Under the pieces are notes generated by a model. That model was not told the origin of the DNA, made no database searches, and saw nothing but the letters and a program-made list of their open reading frames with translations. Both the position numbers and the translations under genes were made by a program. This document shows positions 12,801-24,800 of a stretch of DNA of 64,000 nt, piece by piece. Each line of letters begins with the position of its first letter. Within the stretch, counting starts at the first letter, position 1. The DNA is from Homalodisca vitripennis. Lineage: Eukaryota; Arthropoda; Insecta; Hemiptera; Cicadellidae. The DNA lies in the NCBI RefSeq assembly GCF_021130785.1, contig NW_025778006.1, positions 32,635-96,634 of the forward strand, given 5' to 3'.

Positions 12801-15800
12801 CAACAACATGAGGCTATTTGTTCGGCAAATTATCAAGGCTCGAGCGGAGGTATGGAGTCAGCTGGAGCCTTAGCTATTTTTCACCGATCAGTAAATAAGT
12901 ATAATGTTAGGTACTTAGAGTATTTAGGTGATGGAGATACAAAATAGTTTCAAAACTATTGCAGACAGTAAACCTTATGGTGAAGTGGAAATACAGAAAC
13001 TGGAGTGTATAGGCCATATTCAAAAGAGAATGGGGTCTAGGCTAAGGAAACTAAAAAGAGACTCAAAAGGCGTAACACTTTCTGATGGCGGCAAACTAGG
13101 TGGAAAGAATAGACTAACAGATGGCATAATTGATCAATTGCAAACCTATTATGGAAATGCTATTAGGAAAAATACTGATAACCTACAGAACATGAAGGCA
13201 GCGGTTTGGGCCATATATTTTTCATAAACTTTCGACGGACGACAATCCTCAGCATGGCCTTTGCCCGTCAGGAGAAAATACATGGTGTAAATACAACAAG
13301 GCAAAGCACACTAAAGAGCCATATTCTCATAAGAACAGCATTCCTTCAGCTATAATGTTAGCCTTGAAACCAATCTTTCAGGCTTTAGCAAATCCTGACC
13401 TTCTTCGAAAATGTTTACACGGTAAGACGCAGAAATGTCAATGAAAGCATCAATAATGTCATCTGGTCTAGAGTGCCAAAAAAAGATTTTGTGACATTGA
13501 ACACACTTGAGTTTGGTGCTTATGATGCTATTTCTACTTTTAATGATGGCAACATAGCAAAATGCAAAATGCTTAGAGCAGTAGGCATTGAACCTTGCAA
13601 GAGGACAATTGACGCAATGAAAAGTTTTGACTACGAGCGAGTGCGACGAGCAAATTGTGCGATAAGTGACTTTCAAAGACAAGCAAGGAGACAAACCAGG
13701 AATTTAAAAAGAAGGATTGAGGAGGATTTTGAAGAGGAGCCTGCATATGATCCAGGAATGCACTAATGCTACGGTAAATAAATTGCATGTTTTTTTCTAT
13801 AATTTTGTTATTGTTTACTCTATTTGTGGCTGGGTATAAGTTCTATTTCATAATTTTCTCTGTTATTTCTCTTATAAATGTATTCTAAACTCAAAAATGT
13901 TTGAAATAATATAGCCTAATTAATTTTTTTTGTATTATCTTTCACTCCGTTATGACTATAGGCCTAACCCGCATCGCGTTACTTTTGATATACAAATTTT
14001 CCAATATAGATAATTCTAAATATTAAAAGCATATATAGCCTATTCTATTAATATAAAGATCACATTTAATTATAAAAACCAATTACATATCATATATAGG
14101 TAAAAATATTATATAACATAGCTAAATAGGTCATTATATTCGTTTTTTGCGATTTCCCGCAAATTTACTTTTTTACAGTTTTTGCACACAAAGGTACACG
14201 TTTCTCAGAAACTACTTGGACAATCAACTTGAAACTTTTACACACATTTATATAGGTATTTTGGCACCTACTGAGTTTTTTTGAGATGCCTCCTATTATA
14301 ATTAGGTACCTAAAAAAAAATATTCTAAATTCCAAGTTTGATATTTCAATATGGGTTTGAAAAAAAAAATCATAAAAAATTTATTTTTTAAGATACAAGC
14401 ACCAAAAAAACTCAGTAGTTGCTTAAATACCTATATATGTTGTATAAAAAAATTTAGGTTGATTGGTCCATTAGTTTCTGAGATAATGGTACCTATGTTT
14501 AACATTACAAAGATAGGGGTACCGCCTCCCCTTAAAGAAAAAACACTTGAAAACAAAGTCAATACGAAAGGGTCGAGCACAAAGAGTGACCCACGAACTG
14601 TAGAGCTACATGGTCTCCGGCCGATGATTCCACTCAGAATGCCGGGAAGCGGCTCGCTCCAGGGGACGCTATCGCCCTGGTTGGTTAGAGGGGTATCTGC
14701 TATTCGCCGAACGGGCAGCAGTCGCAAAGCGGAAGAGCGCCCAGAATACTTCAAGGACAGGACCCTTTAAGATATCAGGGGGTGTGGCGCTGATTGGAAC
14801 AGCGGACGACTGATTTGGGACCACGCTCCCTCTCTCTCTTATACCTAAATGCGTCTGGGCTAGATTATGCTTATCTATATTAAATTAAATATTGAACACC
14901 CATCATATTACATCATAATTGCTTTTACTAAGTAATATAAGGACTTTGGTTCTAAGATTGCGTGCGAAGCCGCGGGTAACAGCTAGTTAAGTAATAAAAT
15001 GCTGGTAAGTCCTCTTTTGACAGCTCAGGAATCCCATGTATAATTTAAGCCTAAAGCCCTGAAGAAAATTGGCATCTCGTTTCAAACATTTAGAGGTTTT
15101 AAAACAGATTATTTCTGGCCTAAGTTAAATTGATTATCTGTTGCATAAAAGAAGAAATAACATACAACAAAAACATTTTTAAAGCTCAACCGGTACTGGC
15201 GACCGCCTTTTACATGTAGACAACACTGTATACGTGAGCGCATACTTAACGCTTTCATTTGGCAAAAGGAGGTGGTTTGGATTATAAATTAATGGTATGC
15301 GTACACATGAATTTTTGTAAATGCAGTTATTTTAAACAAAATAATAGTTACAATCAACATCTAAACATTACCAGGGGAGACTGAATAAAACTATATAAAC
15401 AGACAAAATTCAATAATTTGATAGAACAAAAACCATGTCATGTAGTGTTTGAGTAACTTTTAATTTGTTTGAATATAAAAAAAGTTCAAAGGTTTCATAA
15501 AGCGATTCGATCCATTGCAAAATGTTTGGATTATAACTTTTTAGATTGTAGTTTATAATAAGGGCAATATACTTTGCCTACGGTGAGTCATGCATTCATG
15601 GTTCACACAATTTTAAGCGATTTGGATACTATTACTAACCACTTTAATTGATGCCTGACTACACTATATTATTGTGCTTTGTTTTTAAGATTACTTTTCA
15701 TGTGAGAAACATATTGGTTTCTACTTTGGAGAAAGTGCCCCAGTGTATTGGTTTACAGATACTCTTCATAGTTTAGATGTTTTCCTAAAATGAAACGTTA

Positions 15801-18800
15801 TGATGTGGGGTTGATTCACATATTTAAGCTCGGTTTAAGACCTAATTTTTCATATGTTGTATGTTTGAGCTTCTGCTCTAGTGTAGACTCTAGAATTTTT
15901 TCTGGTTACTAATCATTGACGTTAAGGAATAAGTGGAAACCTTACAAATAATTGAAAATCTAACCTTTACTCTAACTTACAGCTGAAAAGAACCCCGGTG
16001 ATGTAGCGCTGGAGAGACTACGAGCATCGATGCTGAACCTGGCGGCAGTGGAGAGGAACCAGCTGATCAATTGGCTGCGTCACGTGATACTGGGTCCTGC
16101 CAAGCCACCGGTAACTAGTGGCAGTAGCAGTACTGTGACAGACACCACTACCAGCACTAATGCGGTGGCTACTGACCCCCCTGCCACCTCCACAGCACCG
16201 ACCACCACTGCTCCCACCACTCCGGCGGGCACATCTACAACAAAACCCGCTTCTGACTCCAAACTGCTCCAGGAGAACCAACTGTTGCTGCAGTACCTTA
16301 CCCTCTACATCATCAGTGAGAACAGGTAATTGAAGTCTGGCATTCCGGATTCTATCACTGCTTTGTATTGCTTAGGCTTATTTGAGTCAAGTTACGGAAT
16401 AGTATTTTGGGGATTTTCTATTGTCATCAACTTTAATAGAGTAATCACTCTTCAAAGAAGCGTTGAGGGTCGTCTGGGGAATGAGACCAGATGGGGATCC
16501 TAACCTTGGTCTCCCTTCTCATTTTTCATTCAACAATGGTTGTTTTTCAAAATAAAAATCTTGTTCCACATTTAAATCATGATCATAACACACGGAACAG
16601 AAAGGTGCTAATTTCAGACTCAACCTTTTAAAAAACTCAATTTTTTATTTTGGTCCCAATAAAAATTCAAACAAGTTTAAACAGTTTTCAAAAAATTATT
16701 TGAAGGCTTACTTGATCGGGAACGTGTTCTATAGTCTCCAAGAAGTTCTTGTGATACCAATGTCTTGATGAGACCAATTGTTTTTGTAGTAGGAATAATT
16801 AAAAAATTGTTAAAAAATGTACTTTGTTTTACATGTAGATTATATGCTCTATTGTAAACAGTTCTGTTCTGTTGCTTTTCTAGAATTACTTTTTATACTG
16901 ATATTTTAACTTGCACAGAAAACCTTTGTGTTCTATTGTGTGAATAAATAATTCTTATTGTTGTTTCTTCAGTGAATATGAGGGCTGTTTAGAAGGTAAC
17001 AGATGTTTTAAATTAAAAATTGACAAAGTGAAAGAAAACAACTTTGATTTTTTAAATATTCTATCCTTTCAATTTAAAACTAAAACATTGTGCATTCTCG
17101 AGCGACCACAGATAGGATTTGATAATCTTGACCTGAATGTCTGTGCAGTGAGAATGTTGCCAAAGAGGAGGTAGCAGTCACACTACTGGAGGCTCTCATC
17201 CCGATTGGCTCCCAGTTACTCTCCACAGCTGAGGGGGTCGGCTTCAAGGAGTTTAATGGTTGTCATGGCAACACTGGCCGACGCAGGTTCTGGTCGCGGC
17301 CACCTACAACTGTTTACTGCCTCCGTGCAATGGCTGGAAATCTGGTAATTATTTTCCTTGCCTTTTACATAAAAATTTTAGCTCAAATTTATAAAACCAA
17401 CTAGCAGTTACCCGCGGTTTCACACACACTTTTGAAGATTTTGCACCTTTATGAGCACTTATGGTTCAGGTACATTATATTTCCGACGCTAATGTTGAGT
17501 TTGACTTCTTGCCAGGATCAAGAAAATATGTTAAAACGTGTATATTTATGGCCATTGTAATTTACTCTGTTCTTAGTATTTTTTGTTCCAAAGTTGATTT
17601 TGCCTTGTTTTCCAATCAAGAAAATGTATCACAGAGCAGAGAGCCTACTTCTGTCAGAACTAGTTTGGTTTTATAACAGTCTTTAAATTTGTAGTAAAAG
17701 TTAGATAGTATCTTTCTCTTTTATATCTAATACTTTATATTTGCTAAAATTGTGCAGTTAAAAGTACACTAACAATGTCACTATTTACGTGTTTGTTTCT
17801 AAACAAATTGAAAAGTATTTTTAATATTTAAAAACATTTATAGAGCTGGAATTGGTACTTAAGATCAAAAGCACAGTCTAGCAAACTTCATCTAGCATAC
17901 ATAGTTTGCTAGACTGCTTTAAAGGGAGTCTTCGGAGTCAAATTCTCACCATCTTGTGTCATATAACATTTTCTAAGGTAGATGAGTACTTATCTAGTTG
18001 CTGAAATCTAAAAACGGTGTGAAAAATAATGGTTACTCCTGTGAGAATTTATACACTATAAATGTAAAAAATTGGAAATAGTGGTTAAAATTATACGTAT
18101 GATTGTGCTGTCATAAAACAATGATTACACAGAACATTGATTACATTTGATTTTGTGCACCTCAGAAGTATACCTTAGGCCAATCAGTTTACGGTTTCAG
18201 CAGTTGTACAAACTGCCGATAACAACCGATCAGGTCCTCCTGGGGAAATTCACCACCCTTGTCCAGACTGCCAAAGATGGCGTAGAGCTCCCTTGCTATT
18301 GCAGGACAGTAAAAGAGCAGATGTTCGGCAGTTTCCTCTTGTTCGTCACACATATACAGAGCAGGTCCTCCCAAAGAATGCAGACTCTGTGAAGCTGCTT
18401 CCTCAGGTGACCATGTCCTGTAATTAGACCCATAACCTGAGAAGACATCAATATACTTAAGAAGAGAAGTTGAGACGCTACCCTGGGAGATACTATGCCT
18501 TACTTTGTTTACCAGAAGACTATTTTTTACGCTTATTGGAGTCTTATTTTTTGTAACCTGAAGGTCATATATAAATCTCATTTTGTGATCTAGGCTCTAA
18601 CATTCCCCTCAGTTCTCCACCATACATGCAGACTGACAATTGTGTGCATTGCAGCAAGCAATATCTGTGCCAGAAGGAGGTACTGGCGCAGCTGGAAGGA
18701 TCAGCACAAGCCGGATGTATGGTTGAAGCATGCTGCTACCTAGTAAATTACGTGAGCGATGTGGTCAGTGCACTTTGTCCTTCGGGAGGTCGAGCCTGCT

Positions 18801-21800
18801 CTCCTCCTTGGGACGGTGATACTCTTCCTCCTTCCGACCTTGACCAGGAGTGGACCGATGACCTCGGACACGACGACGACGATGAGAGTGGTGGTGATGA
18901 CTCGGTACGTAGACGTTTTGAAGAGAAAAAGCAAAAAGTTTTGATTGGAATTCTGTCATTAACACTTTAACCCCATGTTAATCATATTTACACTGTTTTT
19001 AATGGATAGAAAAATCTGTAGGTGTACTTTAAAAACCTACTAGGATCCACTGATTTGAAAGACATATATAAAGACAGAACCTTGTGTGTATTTACCTGTT
19101 TCTTTGGACAATAGTAGGAAGTTTTCAAGGTAAGCTTGCTGATTTTCCTATCGATTACTATTAACCCTTGGCTTTCAGCCGTATTAATTAAAACCATGTG
19201 TACGCTTACTGTACAGTGACAAAGACGCTTGTTGTAGAAAGTGATATATAGTAATAACATAAGTACACAATGTAGAGACCTGTGTGAATAAAATTAATAT
19301 TGAAATTAACTAAATACTTGTAGTCATGTTTAGTTAAAAAGATGCACATTATATTCAGCTCATTACCTCTTGTAGGATATTTTTGTGCTTTCAATAAAAT
19401 TCTCCTTGCAGTATTTGACAAACTTGTATATTCAAACAAGAAACTGACAGTGAGGGTATCAGCTGTATTGCAAATAGAAATTAATTTGTTGATACTTAAC
19501 AACGTTTAACATGATTTACTTGACTCCACTACTACTTTTTGCTGTACTAACTGATATGTTTTGGTGTTCAGGATGAAGATAGCCTATGTAACAAGCTGTG
19601 TACGTTCACCATCACCCAGAAAGAGTTCATGAACCAGCACTGGTACCACTGCCATACTTGCAAGATGGTGGACGGTGTAGGGGTGTGTACAGTGTGTGCA
19701 CGTGTGTGTCACCGCAAACCACGATGTTACGTATGCCAAGTACGGAAACTTCTTCTGTGACTGCGGTGCGAAGGAGAATGGCTCATGTCAGGTCAGTTCC
19801 TGTCAAACTTCTGAAGAGAAAATTCCAATTCAAAGTTAAAACCAGGGCTTTTTCAGTAACCAGTATCATTACACATTTGTCAGAAATTATTATTTATTTT
19901 TGTAAAACCAAGTTGTAGAAAAGATTATTTTCACTATTATTACATAATTAAAAAAAAAAAAAACATTAGTGTTAACTATGGTTGTTGCCAACATTTTATA
20001 TTTTATTTTATAAGTAATTTTCAAACTCTTGCATTGTGATGGAAATTTTTCATTCCACTACCACAATTGAATGTTTATTTGTTTAGGAAAATATACATGA
20101 AATTTGGTAAATAAATAAAAGTAATAACAAGAAAATGAAGGTGCATTTGTATACAATCAAATTTGATTTGAATTTTTAGTATTAATCTTTTAATCAAACT
20201 AGTTATTATAATTATACATAAATTATTGTAATTGTGTAAGAAATATTATGCTTCCAGTTCTGTATTTCTGTACATGCACCGCTGCCACGAGTCTGTTGCT
20301 TTTTTCAAGCTGTTAAAAAGAGAGCTGCTGAATATTTAACAAACTGTTAATCAAAAAGAGAACTGTACTTGAGAAATACAATTTTTTTAATTGTTTAATT
20401 TTATGCAACAGATAAACATTTATTTTTAATCTTCATAATTCTTCTTTTTTTATAAGTACCACTTATATGGTTTCATTTATTCAGAAATTGCGTGAAAACT
20501 TTACATTATGGCTTAAAGTACTATTAAAAGTTGTTACTTTTCATCAAATTATTACACTCAATCTCCGATATGTTGGAAAATTCTTGGAGTTTGGTCTAAA
20601 ATACCTGAAAATCTCAGGGAATTTCATTCCAGGGAATGTGTAGCAACCCTGTAGTAATAGACCTACCTTGGTGGTAAATATCTCAATTGTGCATGATGTA
20701 GACAATCCTACACAGACATACAACTCTACACCCACAGATAAAACTTATTCGGACCAGACTGATTTGCTGGTTACGCTTTGCTCGGTCATTAAATTTACAT
20801 ATGAATTTGAAAAGAAATATGCTTAAATAATAGCTATGTTTAAGTTTATTATGGACAAAAAATATGTTGGGTTTAATTTCATAAAACTCTGAACCTGTAT
20901 TAATATCTTGTGGACTGAGGTTGAGATGGTATGTGGCAGGCTCTGGTAAAGCGCAGCCCACAATCACAGGCAGAGAACCTACCCGGACAGGCATCATCCA
21001 CAACCAACACTGTCAACATGGGGATGGAGCTGACCAGCTCGCTGCGGAGGCGCCCCTCCTCCCCCACCCTACCAGAACGTGGAGGCGAACCTCGCAGTCT
21101 GCCCCGCGACCGCCATCGTATCGCCACACTCGCCAAACAGCTAGGTCAGTTGCTGTTTACTGTATAAATAGTTTGAGAAGAGAGCACCTGACCTGATTTC
21201 TACGCTCGTTTGTGTCCCAAATGTTTGACTTTCTTTAATTTTTTGTTTAGTTTACCCTTTAACATAAGGAAATGTAGTTTAAAGCTAAACAACTCCACTT
21301 AAATAAGAATAAACATTTGAACTCTTTTGTTGTAACAAATTAGACTAGTTAGTAAAATGATCTTGTTTACTAGATCATTTTATATAAGATTAAGATAGTA
21401 TTGTTACTATCTTGTTTATTATATTGTCATAAGCATGTTTAAAATTATTAATATCAACAGCTTTAATAGTGATCGTAATCATCCTAAATTTATCATTGGG
21501 AGTGCTGGTGGCCAAGGGTTCAGACGCTTGATTTTGGATCTGAGTTAGAGATAGTGCAGGTTCAAAGCATGTCTGTGACCGTTGCACTTTTTATCAGTAC
21601 CATCTGCATTGTGTTGACTCTCCTTATTTTGTTGGATAAGATCCTCGCACAGGCCAGTGGCCCATGAGGACGAGTAGAATAAGGCTTAAAAGAGGATTGG
21701 CCTTTTCCTTAAAAAAAATCTAGAAGGTTCCAGCATTTCATCAGGTCTACTTAGCACATACTCATCTCCACAATATTTATCTGTTCTAGTCAATTAACAT

Positions 21801-24800
21801 ACTCCTTCTAGCATTCTCATTTTCATGGTTCCATGAGTAGTAGGATTCCTTACCACTCCTCTGTCACCTGTACTTGGTCTCTATTTCTGTATCACTTGCT
21901 TCATCACTTTCTTTGTTAAGTTGCAGTGAGTCTTCTTTCCAAAAACTCATTCCCTATTCTTTGTAAGTTTTTCCCATTGTCCATGTCCTTAGGAACCTCA
22001 CTTCACTTCCCTGCACTTGGCCATTTTTGTTTTGGCTTTCATAACCTGTTATTCTGCTTCAGGTGTTAAAATCTGTAGATAATGTGACTTATGTATTTTT
22101 AAATATCTATTTTACCTTTTACCAACCGTCTTATTGTAATAGCAATAGCTTGAAAATTGGTTTTACTGTCTGCAAAAAAGAGAGTTTAAATGTTTACGTA
22201 TAAACAGACACGAGTATTTGAAAGTTTATTAATTATACTTTCAAAGTCTTGAAGAAATCTTCAAAAAAACACATAAATTGTATTGATTTTGAATTGTTTC
22301 ATGTTACTGTCCAAGAGAACAATAAGTTTTTAATATACTGCAGAATTATTCCTTGTATAACCTTATACAAAATTCAAGAATGAAACATTAACTTTTATTT
22401 TAAGAAAATAAAGTTGGTTTCAGATGGTGGATGTAATATGATCCCCATAATGCATTTATCATGTCAACATTTAATATTTACTACTCTAAGACCTCTAGTC
22501 CAAGCACTCTTTCAATATTATATACCAACAGTTTTATGAAGCCGTTCCGTGTTAGTGGCTTTTTATATCTATAGATAAATAAATTGTGTTGTATGTGTGT
22601 AGATGTATTCTCGGACACTCTGACCAGCATGATCTGGACAGAGGGCAGCATCGTGAGCCCTCTCCTGGAGCTGCTCCAGAGCTTGATGCCAGCAGTGGAG
22701 GCTGCTTGCTCTAGACAGTCTCCAGTCGGGTGTTATCATCGAGCCCAGGCGGCGCTCAACCAGCTGCACACAGCCGACAAACGTTTTGAGACCACAGACC
22801 AGCTCATGGTGAGTAACACATAATATTACAGTACAGAAAAAACGCATACCGAAACGCATTTTCGAAAATCCTAAATGTGATAGGAATAAGTGTTGGCAAC
22901 ATGTAACTAACATAGTAATCAAGTCGTTTAATTATACTTTGGCGGCTGCTTACTTCTAATTCATTTATTCTGACGCTAGATATTTGAGTTGATGACAATA
23001 TAGATATCTAGAAGATCTCTGTTAATGGATATCTGTGTTTCTTTTTCTAATCAATCTGTATACTACATGGAGTTCTGGTATATACAAATCATACTCTTTT
23101 TTATTTCTGCTTGGCTTTGCAAGTCCTATCAATCTCCTATTGTTCTAACAACTTTCTCTTCATTCTTTCCCTCCACCTTCATATTTTAGTTTACCTCTTC
23201 CAACAAACTAACTTTTACTTAGTCTCTTAATTCCAGTCTCCTTTCACTTACCTTCTTTGGCAACTTCTGGTTGTCCATCCATATGTTTCACCCACCTTAA
23301 CTGGTGCCTTTTGATTCTATTGGAAACAAGCTCTTTGTTTCAAGTTTGTTTTGACAATACAAGAATTTTGGAAGGTAGCATGATATTTTCAGACAAAATT
23401 GTTGGTTATTGATTAATTAAAAAAATAAAATGAAACTTTTTTTATTTTTTGAACAATGACAAATATCTGAAAAAATCTTAACCCTACGCACACCACTAAT
23501 AAATCCATTAACTTTCTTATAACACCAAGACAAGTAAAAATTTTGTTTCTTTAAGTTCAAAGCTAATTTTTATTATAACTAAATTATAAAAGGTAAAAGC
23601 AAAAAAAGTTTAAACACTGGGCATTTAACTTAAAATTAGCATATTTATTTATAAAAATAAAAAAGAACTATTTACTATTCAAAACACTACCATACGATGA
23701 AGAATAATAAGATACATTGAAGACGCGCACGCTAATTACAACAGAGAAAGCAGTAATACACGCCACAGATATGTTTGGTTATAGCTTTCTAGGAGACGCA
23801 GAACTGATGAGCAGGTGGTCGGAGTTAGACAAAGGGCGCTCCCTTCCCCCTACCACAGAGTGAAGGTCGTTTATAAATTCTTCCTTGGCAACCGCGATAA
23901 GCACGGAGCGTGCACCGGGGATTTCGATGGCCTTTTGGAAACTAAAAAACTCTCCATGAGACATAATCTCTAATATTGGATATAACTGTATTTGGTGTTT
24001 TGGTCAAATTCTACCATTCTTATATATCCGTCTATGGCGTGGGGAGGGTTAATACAGGTTATTTCTTAATCCCATTTTAGTGTCTGAATTCCTTATTCCG
24101 TCTTATCTAATCAATCTCTGTCTTGTTACAGGTCCCCACTCTAGGCTCACAAGAGGGAGCATTTGAAAACGGTAAGGGATGAATTACACAGGAGACCAGG
24201 GCCAGACTATCAGACAGCTGCTGTCAGCTCACATGATCAGACGTGTAGCAATGTGTTGTCTGGCATCACCCCACGGCAAGAGGCAACACTTGGGTATGTT
24301 TCGTATATCTATAATTGTATAAATCTGTAGAGTTCTCTTGCTCGATGCAGAAATAATACTAGCTGATTCATACAGTTGTATTCAATTTTCTACCAAGTGT
24401 ATATAATGTTTGCTACAATTTTGTATAAAAGATTGTACCATGCTTAGTTATTGCGGTCTGTGCCAGATAATTATCGTAAAGAGGAAATAGATTAATAAAA
24501 TATTGTCTGCTTTGGCTTTTTGTATGTTTTTTTATTTTTCTCAGAAAATTTTATTTGAAATACATCTTATAAGCAAGCATTACAAACCTAATTTTAAGTT
24601 TCTGTCATACTGTTACAAAAATGTGAATCATATTTGTGCATTAAGAATTTGTTGAAGATTTAAACAAATATCTGTAACAAATCCTGGTATTTTTTACTTA
24701 TTTTTGTGTTGTTTTTATCATTTGTGTTAGTACAATCGCTTCATTTTTTGTACAAAACTGTAAACAGTTGTTTATTATTAACGGATGATCACAATTATTC

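Larger units (their letters stand above)
11597..14531 (+). mobile_element. TTAA-flanked DNA transposon with Kolobok/Mutator-type transposase
   Basis: Both ends read GGGGAGGCGG inward (left 11597-11606, right 14522-14531 on the minus strand), followed by TACCCC after a 5-bp length difference. TTAA lies at 11593-11596 and 14532-14535. The uninterrupted LTR copy has a single TTAA at the same place (4107-4110), which proves the insertion and its 4-bp duplication. The element encodes a transposase with an Asp block '[11 protein letters not shown]', found in proteins labelled 'Mutator-like transposase domain'. The TTAA duplication fits the Kolobok superfamily rather than classical Mutator (8-11 bp). 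Class assignment is inference. Confidence 0.85.
3734..14898 (-). mobile_element. BEL/Pao LTR retrotransposon, nearly complete, frames broken
   Basis: The two LTRs begin and end TG...CA and are flanked by the 5-bp target duplication CCCAT (3729-3733 and 14899-14903). The element is read on the minus strand: 5' LTR at 11241-14898 (interrupted), primer-binding site, long leader, gag with zinc knuckles, DSG protease, YVDD reverse transcriptase, RNase H, integrase and DUF5641-type end, then the 3' LTR at 3734-4472. The domain order PR-RT-RH-IN with a BEL/Pao type gag (DUF1759 family) is diagnostic. There is no envelope gene. Several 1-nt breaks split what is normally one long polyprotein. Because the LTRs are nearly identical apart from indels, the insertion is young and the breaks may be sequencing errors. 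Confidence 0.93.
11241..14898 (-). repeat. BEL/Pao 5' LTR, split by a DNA transposon
   Basis: 11241-11596 and 14532-14898 together match the 3' LTR (3734-4472). They are separated by the 2,935-bp element at 11597-14531 and one extra TTAA. Without the insert the LTR is about 719 bp. Confidence 0.93.
2521..14986 (+). mobile_element. Helitron, host of the nested insertions
   Basis: The left end A|TCCCACTAATATTATAAA at 2521 has the typical insect Helitron 5' terminus (TC, ACTAATATTATAAA). The right end is GCGTGCGAAGCCGCGGGTAA.. followed by CTAG at 14983-14986 and T, with a short GC-rich hairpin just before CTAG. A flanks the left end and T the right end, as for the A|T target of Helitrons. Without the BEL insertion (3734-14898 plus one CCCAT) the element is about 1.3 kb, so it is non-autonomous. 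No Rep/helicase coding is seen. Downstream of the 5' end it carries cell-like unique DNA and a diverged internal repeat (3205-3610). Confidence 0.8.
17345..18654. other. Intron 4
   Basis: 1.3 kb. Contains a perfect hairpin (17874-17916) and a minus-strand non-LTR retrotransposon fragment (about 18170-18600), listed separately. The rest is AT-rich. Confidence 0.6.
22809..24131. other. Intron 8
   Basis: 1.3 kb. Contains a TTAA-bounded element at 23482-24048. The rest is AT-rich, with a pyrimidine-rich stretch at 23150-23330. Confidence 0.55.

Noticed and set aside
21770..22060. Pyrimidine-rich stretches (also 23150-23330 and 30720-31020) as RTE remnants
   Set aside because: Base composition resembles the minus-strand RTE piece, but I could not read a convincing protein block.
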